A stretch of DNA of 64,000 nucleotides from Neomegalonema sp. (lineage in GTDB: Bacteria > Pseudomonadota > Alphaproteobacteria > Rhodobacterales > Rhodobacteraceae): contig JALEGB010000137.1 of assembly GCA_022760355.1 (NCBI GenBank), positions 1 through 64,000 on the forward strand, in the 5' to 3' direction. This document shows, piece after piece, positions 46,865 to 56,798 of the stretch. A program made the translations under genes and the position numbers. The first letter of the stretch is position 1. Every line of letters begins with the position of its first letter. The notes beneath the pieces were generated by a model. That model was not told where the DNA came from, ran no database searches, and was given only the letters and a program-made list of their open reading frames with translations.

Positions 46865-47247
46865 GGTGCGATGCGAGGGATCATATTGAAGGCGGCCGCC
46901 AGCTGACGCGCTGAGATGTTGAGGGAGCTCCGCGCGTCCTGTCACAAGCGCCGGCGCGCGCCTATCGAGAAAGTTCGAACTCAAGCGCCCAGCAAACGCG
47001 ACCGAGCGCCGGCCGCTCAGGCCGCCCTTTGCGCAGCATTGCCGCAGATCCACAGAAACCACGGCGAAAAGCTCCCGCTATTCGCGATGCGAAGAGCTCG
47101 ATGCGCCGCGAAGGTTCGACGTCGGCTTCTGACATGTTTCCGGCTATGATCTTTTTAGCGGAGAGATTCGGGAGTGGGCCATGAGCGGACTTCGGTCCGA
47201 AGCAGCATGACATCTGCGCTGCAGACAAAAACAGTATATAGCCAACG

Positions 47248-47649
47248 TCAGCTTTCCGACGAGCGGGCTCTTAAAGTGTCCAGTATCGGGCAATCGCTTT
47301 GCCCATTTGCGCAGTTCGCGACCAGCTCGGCTAAGGCCTTCTCAAGCTGCCGAAGCTCCAGCAATTTCGCCCGCACATCCGAGAGGTGCTTGCGCCCAAG
47401 CTGCTCGACCGTCTCACACGCGTCCGACGGCGCATCGGCCAAATTGCGAAGCGCAACGGCATCGTGGATTGAGAACCCAAGATCACGACAGCGTTTGATG
47501 AAACGAAGCTCGGAAATCTCAGCGTCTGAGTACGCCCTTCTCCCCGACGCCGTCCGGCCCGCCTTCGAAATGATCCCCTCACGTTCGTAGTAGCGGATCG
47601 TCTCAATTGAAACGCGGCTTAACCGTGACGCTTCTCCAATCGCGACCAT
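47248..47649 (-). CDS. merR: MerR, mercury-type regulator
   Basis: VSIETIRYYEREGII HTH; Cys pattern SDACETV and NCANGQSDCPILDTL as in Hg(II)-binding MerR. Confidence 0.85.
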   Translation of the reverse strand: MVAIGEASRLSRVSIETIRYYEREGIISKAGRTASGRRAYSDAEISELRFIKRCRDLGFSIHDAVALRNLADAPSDACETVEQLGRKHLSDVRAKLLELRQLEKALAELVANCANGQSDCPILDTLRARSSES

Positions 47650-47664
47650 GTGATCAGTCTCCGC

Positions 47665-47695
47665 TTGCTCCTGTAGTGACTACAGGATGCACAAG
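47665..47695 (+). promoter_or_regulatory. MerR-type promoter/operator of merT
   Basis: ttgctc - 19 nt containing ctgtag-tga-ctacag dyad - cacaag. Confidence 0.65.
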
Positions 47696-47702
47696 GTCAC
47701 CC

Positions 47703-48086
47703 ATGATGTCGAATACTGAAACACTCCAAGACGGCGGCAAGGGGCCGAACCGTCTTCTTGTTGGCGGTGTCGGTTTGCTCGCACTGCTGAGTGCGTCCTG
47801 CTGTGTCCTGCCGATTGGCTTGTCGATCCTGGGTTTAGGCGGAGCGTGGCTGACGATGCTCGGCCCCCTTGTCGCCTATCGCATTGAGATACTGGTGATC
47901 GTGGGGCTTGTGCTGGCGTGGGGCTGGTTGCGGCTGTGGAGCCGGTGGGCCTGCTCGAGTCGCAAACGCTCCACTCTTGCCCTTCTGGCTTTCACGACTG
48001 TTGCCTTCGCACTCGCCGCGAGTTCGCCGCTCTGGGAAGAAGATGCAGCTCGGACGATGTTTGCTCTCTGGAGACAATCACGGTGA
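47703..48086 (+). CDS. merT: Mercuric transport protein MerT
   Basis: LLALLSASCCVLPIGLSILGLGGAWLTMLGPL; start after MerR-type operator. Confidence 0.85.
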   Translation: MMSNTETLQDGGKGPNRLLVGGVGLLALLSASCCVLPIGLSILGLGGAWLTMLGPLVAYRIEILVIVGLVLAWGWLRLWSRWACSSRKRSTLALLAFTTVAFALAASSPLWEEDAARTMFALWRQSR

Positions 48087-48292
48087 GGGACTGGTTGCTG
48101 CCACTTGGTCTCGGCGGTGTCGGCTTGGCGGCTTTGTGTTGCTTCACGCCGCTGCTGCCGTGGCTGTTTTCACTTCTTGGGATCAGCGGCGCTCTTGGCT
48201 ACGTCTATAGAGACGATGTGCTGCTGCCGATCCTGGCTGGATTTCTCCTACTCACGGGATACGCGCTGTGGCGACGCAAACGGACGAAGTGA
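48083..48292 (+). CDS. merF: MerF-like small mercury transporter
   Basis: GTG start overlapping merT stop; RDWLLPLGLGGVGLAALCCFTPLLPWLFSLLGISG...LLPILAGFLLLTGYALWRRKRTK. Confidence 0.75.
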   Translation: MRDWLLPLGLGGVGLAALCCFTPLLPWLFSLLGISGALGYVYRDDVLLPILAGFLLLTGYALWRRKRTK

Positions 48293-48492
48293 ATCTTCAA
48301 TCAACCATCACATGCCCTGAGTGCGGGCACGCATCGGAGGAAACGATGCCGACGGATGCTTGTCAGTGGTTCTATGAATGCATGTCTTGCAAGACGGTGC
48401 TGAAGCCGCTGCCCGGTGACTGCTGCGTTTACTGCTCTTACGGCACGGTCTCATGTCCTCCAATCCAAGAGAGAGGCCCGTGCTGCGGATAA
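48268..48492 (+). CDS. Small Cys-rich GDCCVxCSYG-motif protein
   Basis: CPECGH...C...CMSCKTVLKPLPGDCCVYCSYGTVSCPPIQ. Confidence 0.8.
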   Translation: MATQTDEVNLQSTITCPECGHASEETMPTDACQWFYECMSCKTVLKPLPGDCCVYCSYGTVSCPPIQERGPCCG

Positions 48493-48909
48493 TCAGTGCT
48501 CGTGTTCGCAATGCTCGTGGTCAGCGAGCGACGCTAGAACATAGCAATCTTCGGATAGGCCGCGCCCGTCACACCCCTTGGCCATGCGAGCCAACTCTTT
48601 TTCGAGCGCCTTCAGCTTTTTAACTTTCGCGCGAACATCTGCGAGCTGCGCAACCGCAATTTCGGTGGCGGCTTCGCATGACCAATCCGGGTGTTCTTGT
48701 AACTCTATCAGCGAGGAGATTGCCTCTATCGAGAAGCCGAGTTCACGGGCATGCCGGATGAAACTCAACCGTTCCAGTCCGGCGGCATCGTAGCGTCTTT
48801 GGTTGCCTTCCGTGCGTTCAGGCGCGGCCAACAATCCCATTTCTTCGTAGTAGCGGATTGTTGGTACCTTGACCTTTGTGCGCTTTGAAAGCTCGCCGAT
48901 AGAAAACAT
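48493..48909 (-). CDS. MerR-family heavy-metal regulator with His/Cys C-terminus
   Basis: MFSIGELSKRTKVKVPTIRYYEEMGLL; C-terminus CDGRGLSEDCYVLASLADHEHCEHEH; start 48909 (upstream part of track ORF is promoter). Confidence 0.87.
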   Translation of the reverse strand: MFSIGELSKRTKVKVPTIRYYEEMGLLAAPERTEGNQRRYDAAGLERLSFIRHARELGFSIEAISSLIELQEHPDWSCEAATEIAVAQLADVRAKVKKLKALEKELARMAKGCDGRGLSEDCYVLASLADHEHCEHEH

Positions 48910-48920
48910 GAAGAAACCCC

Positions 48921-48951
48921 TTGAACCTCTAGTCACTAGAGACATTACACT
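48921..48951 (+). promoter_or_regulatory. MerR-type promoter driving the exporter gene
   Basis: ttgaac - 19 nt with ctctag-tca-ctagag dyad - tacact. Confidence 0.75.
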
Positions 48952-48982
48952 GTCATCAACGTAAGGTGAAAGGGGTTTTCTC

Positions 48983-49618
48983 ATGGCAGGTTGCTGCGGA
49001 AATGACGCCAAGTTCGACGGCGTGTCAGATGAATACAAGCGGCGGCTCTGGATCGTTATCGCGCTAAACGCCACCATGTTCGTGGTCGAGATGACGGCGG
49101 GCCAGGTCGCGCAGTCGCAGGCGCTCAAGGCTGATGCTTTGGACTTTCTGGGCGACGCGCTGACCTATGGGATTTCGCTCGCCGTCATCGGTGCATCGAT
49201 CCGAGCGCGCACAAATGCTGCTCTCGCCAAAGGCATCAGCCTGCTTCTGATGGGGCTGTGGGTCTTCGGCTCGACGACCTATCGGGTATTGTATGTCGGT
49301 GTGCCTGAGGCTGAAATCATGGGCCTCGTGGGCGCTCTGGCGTTGGCGACTAACGTTGCAAGCGTTCTGCTGCTTGTCAGCTATAAGGACGGCGACGCCA
49401 ATGTGCGCTCTGTCTGGCTCTGTTCGCGGAACGACGCTATCGGCAACGTCGCGGTAATGTTCGCGGCTCTCGGGGTCTGGGGCACGGCAACCGGATGGCC
49501 GGACCTTATCGTAGCCGCGATCATGGCAAGCTTGTTTCTTTCATCATCGCTCCAGATCATTCGCCAAGCGCTTGAAGAACGGCGCATCGAAGCCGTTCAC
49601 GAACATGGAGCGGCGTGA
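48983..49618 (+). CDS. Cation diffusion facilitator-like transporter
   Basis: LWIVIALNATMFVVEMTAGQVAQSQALKADALDFLGDALTYGISL. Confidence 0.85.
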   Translation: MAGCCGNDAKFDGVSDEYKRRLWIVIALNATMFVVEMTAGQVAQSQALKADALDFLGDALTYGISLAVIGASIRARTNAALAKGISLLLMGLWVFGSTTYRVLYVGVPEAEIMGLVGALALATNVASVLLLVSYKDGDANVRSVWLCSRNDAIGNVAVMFAALGVWGTATGWPDLIVAAIMASLFLSSSLQIIRQALEERRIEAVHEHGAA

Positions 49619-49870
49619 GCAGAGCGGGAGTTCGCTGCGATGTAGCAATCTGGTAGGCTTGGGCTTCTAGCTGATGTTCGCACGCGCAACGCGAACTTCG
49701 CGTTTGGGTCACCAACGGCTGTTCGCCGCCAAATCGACTGTGTCGGCTCCCAGGCCATGAGCAGAACCAAACGCTGCGTGAGCTGGCGGGCAAGCTCAAA
49801 TGCCGGCTATCGTGATCGTGCTCTGTCCGGATACGCTCGGCATGGCGGTGGCGTATCGGCGGCGGGCGTT

Positions 49871-49924
49871 TAGAGCGATTTGAAGTTGGATGGACCCATC
49901 TAACGGCTCGCAAATCGCACCCTA
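49871..49924. repeat. Short palindromic element related to the TAGAGC family
   Basis: tagagcgatttg-aag-ttggatgg-a-cccatctaa-cggctcg-caaatcgc. Confidence 0.45.
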
Positions 49925-50022
49925 GCCGCATTCAACACAATTATTGTGGGGGGAATAGGCCGGCGGCGCGTACGCCCCGGCGCTGGCGGCGCACGGCTCT
50001 CGCGCTGTTGAAACGCAAAATG

Positions 50023-50085
50023 CTGGCGCCTTGCAATGCCGGGCTGGCGCCTTGCGATGTCGGGCTGGCGCCTTGCGATGTCGGG
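50023..50085. repeat. Tandem repeat, 3 x 21 bp
   Basis: ctggcgccttgcaatgccggg / ctggcgccttgcgatgtcggg / ctggcgccttgcgatgtcggg. Confidence 0.9.
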
Positions 50086-50115
50086 AATGCGTCGCGCTTC
50101 CTGTCCGAAGCGCTG

Positions 50116-50191
50116 TGGTGCCCAGGGGCGGATTCGAACCACCGACACACGGATTTTCAATCCGTTGCTCTACCAACTGAGCTACCTGGGC
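50116..50191 (-). tRNA. tRNA-Phe (GAA)
   Basis: GCCCAGGTAGCTCAGTTGGTAGAGCAACGGATTGAAAATCCGTGTGTCGGTGGTTCGAATCCGCCCCTGGGCACCA on minus strand. Confidence 0.96.
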
Positions 50192-50372
50192 GTTCCGGGC
50201 GTCTTGCCGCCGGAGCGGGCTACGTAGCGAACCTGGTGCGTGCTGTCCAGATGGAAACGCGCGAAATATCGGCTTTTTTCAGCCCGGGAGCTTTCGTCGA
50301 TCAGGTCGGATCGGCGCAAGGTTCTTTGTTGCGCCGCACGCCGTTTCGGCCCGTTCGCATCCAGTTCGCGGC

Positions 50373-50582
50373 CTACCCCTGACGATCCGAAGGGCGCATA
50401 GAGGGATCGGCCGCAAGCTCCTGCGCGTCAGGATCGTCCTCCTCCGCGGCGGGAATGGCGTAGCTGCCGCTCACCCACTTGCCCAAATCGATGTCTGCGC
50501 ACCGTTTGGAGCAGAATGGGCGATAAGCATCCGACCGTTTCGCGCCACAAATCGGGCAGGCTCCAGCTTTTGTCGTCGCCAT
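50373..50582 (-). CDS. yacG: DNA gyrase inhibitor YacG (zinc-binding)
   Basis: CPICGAKRSDAYRPFCSKRCADIDLGKWVSGSYAIP. Confidence 0.92.
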   Translation of the reverse strand: MATTKAGACPICGAKRSDAYRPFCSKRCADIDLGKWVSGSYAIPAAEEDDPDAQELAADPSMRPSDRQG

Positions 50583-50627
50583 CAGCGCTCTCCTCCTCGT
50601 CGACCCAGTTTGTACGAAGCCGGGTCA

Positions 50628-51722
50628 CTATCGGCTCAGATCCTCAACGGCGAGCAGTGTTTCAATCGGCGTTCGATCACGATTACGCCGCGCCTCCAGC
50701 ATCCCCAGCGGTCCGAAACCGAGCACCCGCAAGGGCGGATCGGCCGCAGCCTTCAGCGCTGCGATATAGCGCGCCCGAGCCTTCTCCGCGTCCTCGCTGC
50801 GGCCGCGGTCAATCGCAGCGAGATCGATCAAGATCTGGCCGCCCCAGCCGCGCAACCGCAGCTGACGCGGGATCTCCGCCAGCGCCGCCAGATTCACCGC
50901 TTGCGCCGAGCGGCTGGCGCCGGCGTTGACGTCGATCACCACCGCGGCGGCTGGCCGCTCGCACGCCATCCAAGCGCCCGACAGGCCCGGCCCCGTCAGA
51001 TCGACTTTGGGTGACAACAGCCGCGCCAACTCAGCCTCGAGCCCGCGCCGCGCCAAGGGGCGCTCATCCGCCGGCAGGCCAGGCGCTGCGGTCTCCAGCG
51101 TTGCGTCCGGCCAAAGAGTCCGGGCCTGCGCCACCAGCCCCGGCGCTGCGCGTAAACGTCGTGGCGGGAGGGGGGGAGCTGCTTGGATCTCGGCCGCTGC
51201 AGCCAGCTGCGCCTCCGCCTCCCCCCGTAGCAGATCGCCGTTTCGCCCCGCCGCCGCAGTGCGCAGCACGAAACCGCCATGCTGCTCAAGCCCGGCCAGC
51301 GCGGCGGCTAATCGGGCCCGTTCCGCCGGATCGCTGATCTTTCGTGACACATTCACGCCTGGCGTCGACGGGGTGTGCGCCAAATACGGGCCGGCGAAAT
51401 TCAGTTTCTCAGTCGCTGCGGCGGCTTTTGTGTGCAGGTCATCCGCCTCCGCCGCCCGCGTAATTTCTACTTTAACCGGCTCGCCAGGAGATCTTGAGCC
51501 GCCCCCCGGCAGAAACGCCCGCATGCCGCCAAGATCGAGAAAATAGCCCCCGCCCGCGGAGCGGCTGGCCGGCTTGTCGATACGCGCAGCCCAGATCTCG
51601 CCAACCTGGGGACCGGCGCGTTCGGCCGCCACCAGCAGATCTTGAAGGGCGCCGCGCGCGATGAGGGCGGCGATTTCCCGCCCGCCGCGATCATCAACGA
51701 GAATTCGCCGCTCAGCCGTCAT
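50628..51722 (-). CDS. rng: Ribonuclease E/G family protein
   Basis: [55 protein letters not shown]; located maf-rng-yacG. Confidence 0.82.
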   Translation of the reverse strand: MTAERRILVDDRGGREIAALIARGALQDLLVAAERAGPQVGEIWAARIDKPASRSAGGGYFLDLGGMRAFLPGGGSRSPGEPVKVEITRAAEADDLHTKAAAATEKLNFAGPYLAHTPSTPGVNVSRKISDPAERARLAAALAGLEQHGGFVLRTAAAGRNGDLLRGEAEAQLAAAAEIQAAPPLPPRRLRAAPGLVAQARTLWPDATLETAAPGLPADERPLARRGLEAELARLLSPKVDLTGPGLSGAWMACERPAAAVVIDVNAGASRSAQAVNLAALAEIPRQLRLRGWGGQILIDLAAIDRGRSEDAEKARARYIAALKAAADPPLRVLGFGPLGMLEARRNRDRTPIETLLAVEDLSR

Positions 51723-52368
51723 GCGCGGGGGCCTTCTCCGCCGCGTCAGCTGCGTGCGGGGCTGAGCGCCAGATCGGCCGGCCCGCCGCCTCCAACAGCG
51801 CCGCGGTCTCCGCCAGCGGCAGGCCGACAACGGCGGAATAGGAGCCGTTCAAACTGGGCGCGAAGGCGCCCGCCAGCCCCTGGATCGCGTAAGCGCCGGC
51901 TTTGCCGCGCCATTCCTCGCTGTCCAGATACCAGCCAAGTTCGCTTTCGGAGAGGCGTTTCATACTGACAGCGGCGCTTACGCGGCGAGTCCAAAGCCGA
52001 TCCTCGGAGGTTTTCAGCACCGCGACGCCGGTCACGACGCGATGTCGCCGCCCGGAGAGCAGGCGCAGGAACGCCTCCGCCTCTCGCCGATCAGCCGGTT
52101 TCCCCAGGATGCGCCGGCCGACGGCCACCGTGGTGTCCGCGGCCAAAATGATCGCGTTCGGCCAAGCGTCCGCAATCGCCTGCGCCTTTTCGGCAGCCAG
52201 ACGCTCCGCATAGGCGAGAGCCGACTCGCCCGCGTGAGGCGTTTCATCAATATCTGCGGGCGCCACCGCATCAGGTGCTACGCCAAGCTGCGCCAACAGC
52301 TCCAGCCGTCGCGGCGAAGCGCTCGCCAGCACCAGCCGCGGCGGCTTCGCCGCCGATTGCGCCGTCAT
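51712..52368 (-). CDS. maf: Maf nucleotide pyrophosphatase
   Basis: [68 protein letters not shown]. Confidence 0.95.
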   Translation of the reverse strand: MTAQSAAKPPRLVLASASPRRLELLAQLGVAPDAVAPADIDETPHAGESALAYAERLAAEKAQAIADAWPNAIILAADTTVAVGRRILGKPADRREAEAFLRLLSGRRHRVVTGVAVLKTSEDRLWTRRVSAAVSMKRLSESELGWYLDSEEWRGKAGAYAIQGLAGAFAPSLNGSYSAVVGLPLAETAALLEAAGRPIWRSAPHAADAAEKAPAHDG

Positions 52369-52380
52369 CAGCGCCGTCCG

Positions 52381-52599
52381 CTATTTAAACCGGTAGGTGA
52401 TGCGCCCTTTGGTCAGATCATAGGGCGTCATTTCAACCTGCACCTTGTCACCGGCGAGCACGCGAATGCGGTTCTTCCGCATTTTGCCCGCTGTGTGCGC
52501 GATGATCTCATGTCCGTTCTCAAGCTCAACCCGGAAGGTTGCGTTCGGCAGCAATTCCACCACCGTTCCCGGGAATTCCAGCGTTTCTTCTTTCGCCAT
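52381..52599 (-). CDS. infA: Translation initiation factor IF-1
   Basis: [72 protein letters not shown]. Confidence 0.98.
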   Translation of the reverse strand: MAKEETLEFPGTVVELLPNATFRVELENGHEIIAHTAGKMRKNRIRVLAGDKVQVEMTPYDLTKGRITYRFK

Positions 52600-52754
52600 G
52601 CGTTCCGTTTTTGTTTAGTTTATGCGATATCGCCCGCCGCGTCTGCGGCTCCTTGCGCATGTGATGGGGCCGAGGCCGCCGAAAGGCAAGTAAGGACGGC
52701 GGGTGAGACGCGAAAGACAGCGTCATAAACGAACAATGCGGCGACGCCAGGATA

Positions 52755-53237
52755 TTATTGGCCCGCATCAGCCTCAATCAGCGCGCCCAGACGCTCAGAT
52801 ATGCGCCGGGCCAGCATCTCCCGCGCAGCGCGGTAAGACGCGCCGCCGAGCTGAGTCGGATCATCGACCGGCCAATATTCGAGCGTCACAGCGCCCCCGC
52901 GCGCTTCACGCCGAACGGCTTGGTACGCGGCGTCCGATAGGGCGATGATCAGATCAAACGCGCACAGATCGCCGCCAGACGCCTCCAGATCCGCGATGCT
53001 GGAAATCTCGACATCTCCAATCGGCACGCCGATCTCGGCCAACGTCGCCCGAGCGCGCGGATCGAGTTTCTCGCCCGGATAAACGCCCGCGCAGCGCGCG
53101 TCGACCGCATCGCCGAACTGCGCCTCGCATAATGCGCGCGCCATTGGTGATCGCGTCGCTGAATGGGTGCACACGAACAGCACCGATGGGCGGCGCGCCG
53201 CCATCTCTCCGGGCGCTTTCGGCGCGGCGGAGCTCAT
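52755..53237 (-). CDS. Low-molecular-weight protein tyrosine phosphatase / ArsC-like
   Basis: VLFVCTHSATRSPMARALCEAQFGD P-loop C(X5)R. Confidence 0.88.
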   Translation of the reverse strand: MSSAAPKAPGEMAARRPSVLFVCTHSATRSPMARALCEAQFGDAVDARCAGVYPGEKLDPRARATLAEIGVPIGDVEISSIADLEASGGDLCAFDLIIALSDAAYQAVRREARGGAVTLEYWPVDDPTQLGGASYRAAREMLARRISERLGALIEADAGQ

Positions 53238-53755
53238 AGCAGCTTCTCCATGCCGGAGCCGAGCGAACAGCAGAGGGTGAAGAGACGCCGCGCCGTCTGG
53301 CCGTCAATCTCAACCTCCGCCGCGAGCGCGCTGCGCAGCAATTCGGACGCTTCATCATGCAACGCCCGGCGCTCCGCATCTGCGGCTTCAATCTGGCTCG
53401 GCGGCAATCGACGCACGGCTTCGCGATAGGCTTCGCACAGCGCAAGATATTCGAGGGACGCTTCGTCCAGCGCCGGATCGGCAACATGGACCTGTCGCTC
53501 AACCCCGTCCGAGGCGCGGACGACAAAAGAATAGCCCGCGTCGGAGGCTTCGCCCCGCCCCGAGTTTTCGCCCCGCTCCACTGTCAATGCATATGGTCCA
53601 GCCGCGCCGCGCAGGCGGAACCGATTTTCTTCGACCAGATCGTAGATCGCGACGCGGCGCTCCTGCTCCAGCTCTGGCGCCGGCGCAGCGTCCTCAACGA
53701 CGTCAACTTTTTCCAGCCGATCGGTGCTGGCGAACGCAACCGCCGCGCTGCTCAT
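53234..53755 (-). CDS. UPF0262 family protein
   Basis: IYDLVEENRF...GPYALTVERGEN...RRLFTLCCSLGSG. Confidence 0.8.
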   Translation of the reverse strand: MSSAAVAFASTDRLEKVDVVEDAAPAPELEQERRVAIYDLVEENRFRLRGAAGPYALTVERGENSGRGEASDAGYSFVVRASDGVERQVHVADPALDEASLEYLALCEAYREAVRRLPPSQIEAADAERRALHDEASELLRSALAAEVEIDGQTARRLFTLCCSLGSGMEKLL

Positions 53756-54321
53756 CGCGCCGCCCCGCCGATATGTCGCGGCGCGCGCCGCGCCTTCCAC
53801 GGTTTTGAGATATCAGCCATCGCCGCCTCAAGCGCCTCAACCGAAATACGAACATCGCCGCCGCCGGCGCAGGCGATTCGCACCACGCCGGAGGGCGGCT
53901 GCGCGTTCGCTTCAAAAGAGACGCCGAGCACAACCAACGGCGCATCGGTGGCGGTCAGATCAATTCCTCGCGCCTGCACCGCAGTGACATTGTCAAAATG
54001 CACGCCGGTCCGCACGCGCTCTCGCATTGCCGGCTCTTCCCAACGATAGCGGTTCGCCACAAAGGCGAAGCGCCGCTCGGCGCGGAGCCAAGCGCTCTCT
54101 TTCACCAGAACAACCGCATCTTGCAGCAGCGCCGAAAATACTTCCAGATCATCGCTATCCTGCGCCATCAAGCGGGTGGGGCGGAATGCGTCTTCAAACG
54201 CGGCGTCCTTCACCGGCGCATCCGGTTCAGCCGCCGGTTTCGTCGCGCGATCCCCTGCTTCTGTCTGGTCTGCGCTGCGGTCCACGGACGGCTCCGCCGC
54301 CTCGGTCGGCTTTTCAGCCAT
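53752..54321 (-). CDS. DUF2948 family protein
   Basis: LMAQDSDDLEVFSALLQDAVVLVKESAWLRAERRFAFVANRYRWE. Confidence 0.82.
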   Translation of the reverse strand: MAEKPTEAAEPSVDRSADQTEAGDRATKPAAEPDAPVKDAAFEDAFRPTRLMAQDSDDLEVFSALLQDAVVLVKESAWLRAERRFAFVANRYRWEEPAMRERVRTGVHFDNVTAVQARGIDLTATDAPLVVLGVSFEANAQPPSGVVRIACAGGGDVRISVEALEAAMADISKPWKARRAPRHIGGAAR

Positions 54322-54328
54322 TATGCGC

Positions 54329-55594
54329 CTACTCCTTTATGCGTTCGATATCGACGCCGCAGCCGCGCAGCTTTTCCTCCAGCTGCTCATAGCCGCGATC
54401 GAGATGATAGACGCGATTTACAAACGTTTCGCCTTCAGCTGCGAGGCCGGCGAGAATCAAGCTGACCGAAGCGCGCAAGTCAGTCGCCATCACAGGCGCC
54501 CCGCGCAGCTTCTCAACGCCGGTCACGACGGCGGTGCCGCCCTGGACGTCAATCTTTGCGCCCATCCGCAGCAGTTCCGGCGCATGCATAAACCGGTTCT
54601 CAAAGATCGTCTCTTCGACCCGGCTCACACCGTCCGCCAGACACAGCATCGACATCATTTGGGCCTGGAGGTCCGTCGGGAACCCCGGATAGGGCGCTGT
54701 GCTGACGTCGAGCGCGCCAACAGGGCCGTTTGTTCGGCTCACAAGAATACCGTCGTCCGTATCCTCAACCGATATGTTGGCTTCTTCCAGCTTCTCGATC
54801 AACGACGCGACCAGACGGCGCTTCCCCCCGACCATTTCAACAGAACCGCCTGCGATCGCGGGCGCAATCATGTAGGTCCCCAGCTCGATCCGATCCGCGA
54901 GCACGCGATGGGTGCAGCCCTTCAGCCGATCAACGCCCTCAATCTCAATCGTATCCTCGCCATCGCCGTCAATCTCAGCGCCCATCTTGCGCAGACAACG
55001 GGCGAGATCGACGATCTCAGGCTCGCGCGCCGCGTTTTTGAGTACGGTTACGCCCTTGGCCAACGTCGCCGCCATCAGCAAGTTCTCGGTGGCGCCGACG
55101 GACACAAACGGGAATTCGATCGTTGCGCCGGTTAGGCCCGTCGGCGCCTTCGCGTGGATATAGCCGTCTTTCAGCTCAAGGTCGGCGCCCATGGCCTCCA
55201 GCCCTTTGAGGTGAAGGTCGACAGGGCGGGCCCCGATTGCGCAGCCGCCGGGCAACGAAACGGTCGCGTGGCCGTGGCGCGCCAGGAGCGGCCCGAGCAC
55301 GAGAATGCTCGCCCGCATCCGCCGGACAATCTCATAATGCGCCAGCGTGCTCTCAAGCGCGTTCGCGCGCAGCGCCAGCCGCCGCCCCTGCTCCGAGAGT
55401 TCAACCGCCACCCCAAGCGAAACCAACAGCTTGGTCATGGTTTCGATATCCGCCAGTCGCGGCGCGTTCGTCAGCTCCAATGTCTCATCGGTCAGCAACG
55501 CTGCGGGCATCAGCGTAAGGCACGCATTCTTCGCGCCCGCGATCTCGATGCGGCCACTGAGGGGTTTGCCGCCTTTGATGGCAATTTTGTCCAT
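54329..55594 (-). CDS. murA: UDP-N-acetylglucosamine 1-carboxyvinyltransferase
   Basis: [58 protein letters not shown]. Confidence 0.97.
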   Translation of the reverse strand: MDKIAIKGGKPLSGRIEIAGAKNACLTLMPAALLTDETLELTNAPRLADIETMTKLLVSLGVAVELSEQGRRLALRANALESTLAHYEIVRRMRASILVLGPLLARHGHATVSLPGGCAIGARPVDLHLKGLEAMGADLELKDGYIHAKAPTGLTGATIEFPFVSVGATENLLMAATLAKGVTVLKNAAREPEIVDLARCLRKMGAEIDGDGEDTIEIEGVDRLKGCTHRVLADRIELGTYMIAPAIAGGSVEMVGGKRRLVASLIEKLEEANISVEDTDDGILVSRTNGPVGALDVSTAPYPGFPTDLQAQMMSMLCLADGVSRVEETIFENRFMHAPELLRMGAKIDVQGGTAVVTGVEKLRGAPVMATDLRASVSLILAGLAAEGETFVNRVYHLDRGYEQLEEKLRGCGVDIERIKE

Positions 55595-55680
55595 GGAACG
55601 CCTCATGAAGCTCGCGCCGCCTCTGCGGGCGCGTCTAAAATGCAAGCGCGTCGCATATTTTGCGCCGCTACCTGCTCCGG

Positions 55681-55866
55681 TTATCGCTTTGCGTCCTTCG
55701 CCGCAACGTCGGCGGCTTCCGAGCCCTTGCCCTCAGCCCCAGCGCATTCTTGCTCAGCCGCGTCGGCCAGGCGCGCGCGGCCCTGGGCTTTGCGCCGCTT
55801 TAGATTCTCCCGCAATGCGGCGGCCAGGCGCGCCTTCTTCTGTTCATGTGTTTCGCCTGGCGGCAT
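55681..55866 (-). CDS. Small basic conserved-type protein
   Basis: [33 protein letters not shown]; 61 aa from internal ATG. Confidence 0.5.
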   Translation of the reverse strand: MPPGETHEQKKARLAAALRENLKRRKAQGRARLADAAEQECAGAEGKGSEAADVAAKDAKR

Positions 55867-56350
55867 CGAGCCCTCCTCAGTTTGCACAAGGCGGCGCGCA
55901 TTCCGACGCGCGGCGACGGTGGAATCGCCGGCCTGAGCGTCGGCGGTCGCTGGGGCCGAACCTAAGCAATTTACCCGGCGCGGAAAATTTAGCGCGGAAA
56001 ATATCGAATAGCGCTTGGTTACCAGCGATCGCGCCTCTAGCCAACATATCTGTAATTCATCAAGACGAGCGGCGGTTGCGTAAGGAGATCGCCCTCGAAC
56101 AAAGGATGCTTTCATCTATAAAGCGACATTCTACGCAGCTTGCGCGCCATTCGTCCCATCAATGTCTCCCTCGCCCTTTGTCGGCCAAGAGTTGCAGGGA
56201 GGCCTGCATTCGCGGCGGGAGGGAGGGCGGAAGCCCTGAATGGAACGCCAAATAGCGATAATTGATGGCTGACCTTGTTGTCCCAAGCCGGACCGGGGCG
56301 GAATTTTTTTCTCAGTTCGGGTCACAAACCCCGCATGCGCCCGCTCTTCC

Positions 56351-56382
56351 TTATCGACGCGCTTTTGGAGGCGCGTCGATAA
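56351..56382. promoter_or_regulatory. Perfect 12-bp inverted repeat at the Shine-Dalgarno of the SRPBCC gene
   Basis: ttatcgacgcgc-ttttggag-gcgcgtcgataa immediately followed by ggag. Confidence 0.6.
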
Positions 56383-56393
56383 GGAGAACAGAC

Positions 56394-56798
56394 ATGAAGA
56401 CTTTCGATGTTCAATCAGTCGGCATTGAAGCGTCGGCGACCAGCGCCTTCGCCTACATCGCCGACGGCGCCAACTTGCCGAAGTGGACCAATGCGTTCAA
56501 ATCAGTGGACGGAGAGCGGGCTGTCCTAGAAACTGCTCAGGGCGCGGTTCAGATCAAACTTGAGGTCATCGCTCATAAGGAAACGGGCGTCGTCGATTGG
56601 CGCATGACGTTTCCAGACGGCTCCGTCGGCCATGCACATTCGCGTGTTACGCCCGACGGCGACGCGCGCGCGGTCTATTCGTTTGTATTGATGGCCCCGC
56701 CCGTCCCGCTAGAGGCGTTGGAAGGGGCGCTGGACGCGCAGCGGGCGCTTCTCGCTGAGGAGCTTCCACGCCTTAAGGCAATGATTGAGAAGCAATGA
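56394..56798 (+). CDS. SRPBCC/START-like protein
   Basis: MKTFDVQSVGIEASATSAFAYIADGANLPKWTNAFKSV; overlaps sigma factor start. Confidence 0.75.
   Translation: MKTFDVQSVGIEASATSAFAYIADGANLPKWTNAFKSVDGERAVLETAQGAVQIKLEVIAHKETGVVDWRMTFPDGSVGHAHSRVTPDGDARAVYSFVLMAPPVPLEALEGALDAQRALLAEELPRLKAMIEKQ

Noticed and set aside
48709-49128. Long MerR-family ORF extending to 49128
   Set aside because: The N-terminal 73 residues overlap the MerR-type promoter and the divergent exporter gene; true start is 48909
50023-50085. CRISPR array
   Set aside because: Three head-to-tail 21-bp units with no spacers and no cas genes nearby
46760-50191. Mobile element with transposase or integrase
   Set aside because: No transposase, recombinase or flanking target duplication seen; kept only as an inferred islet
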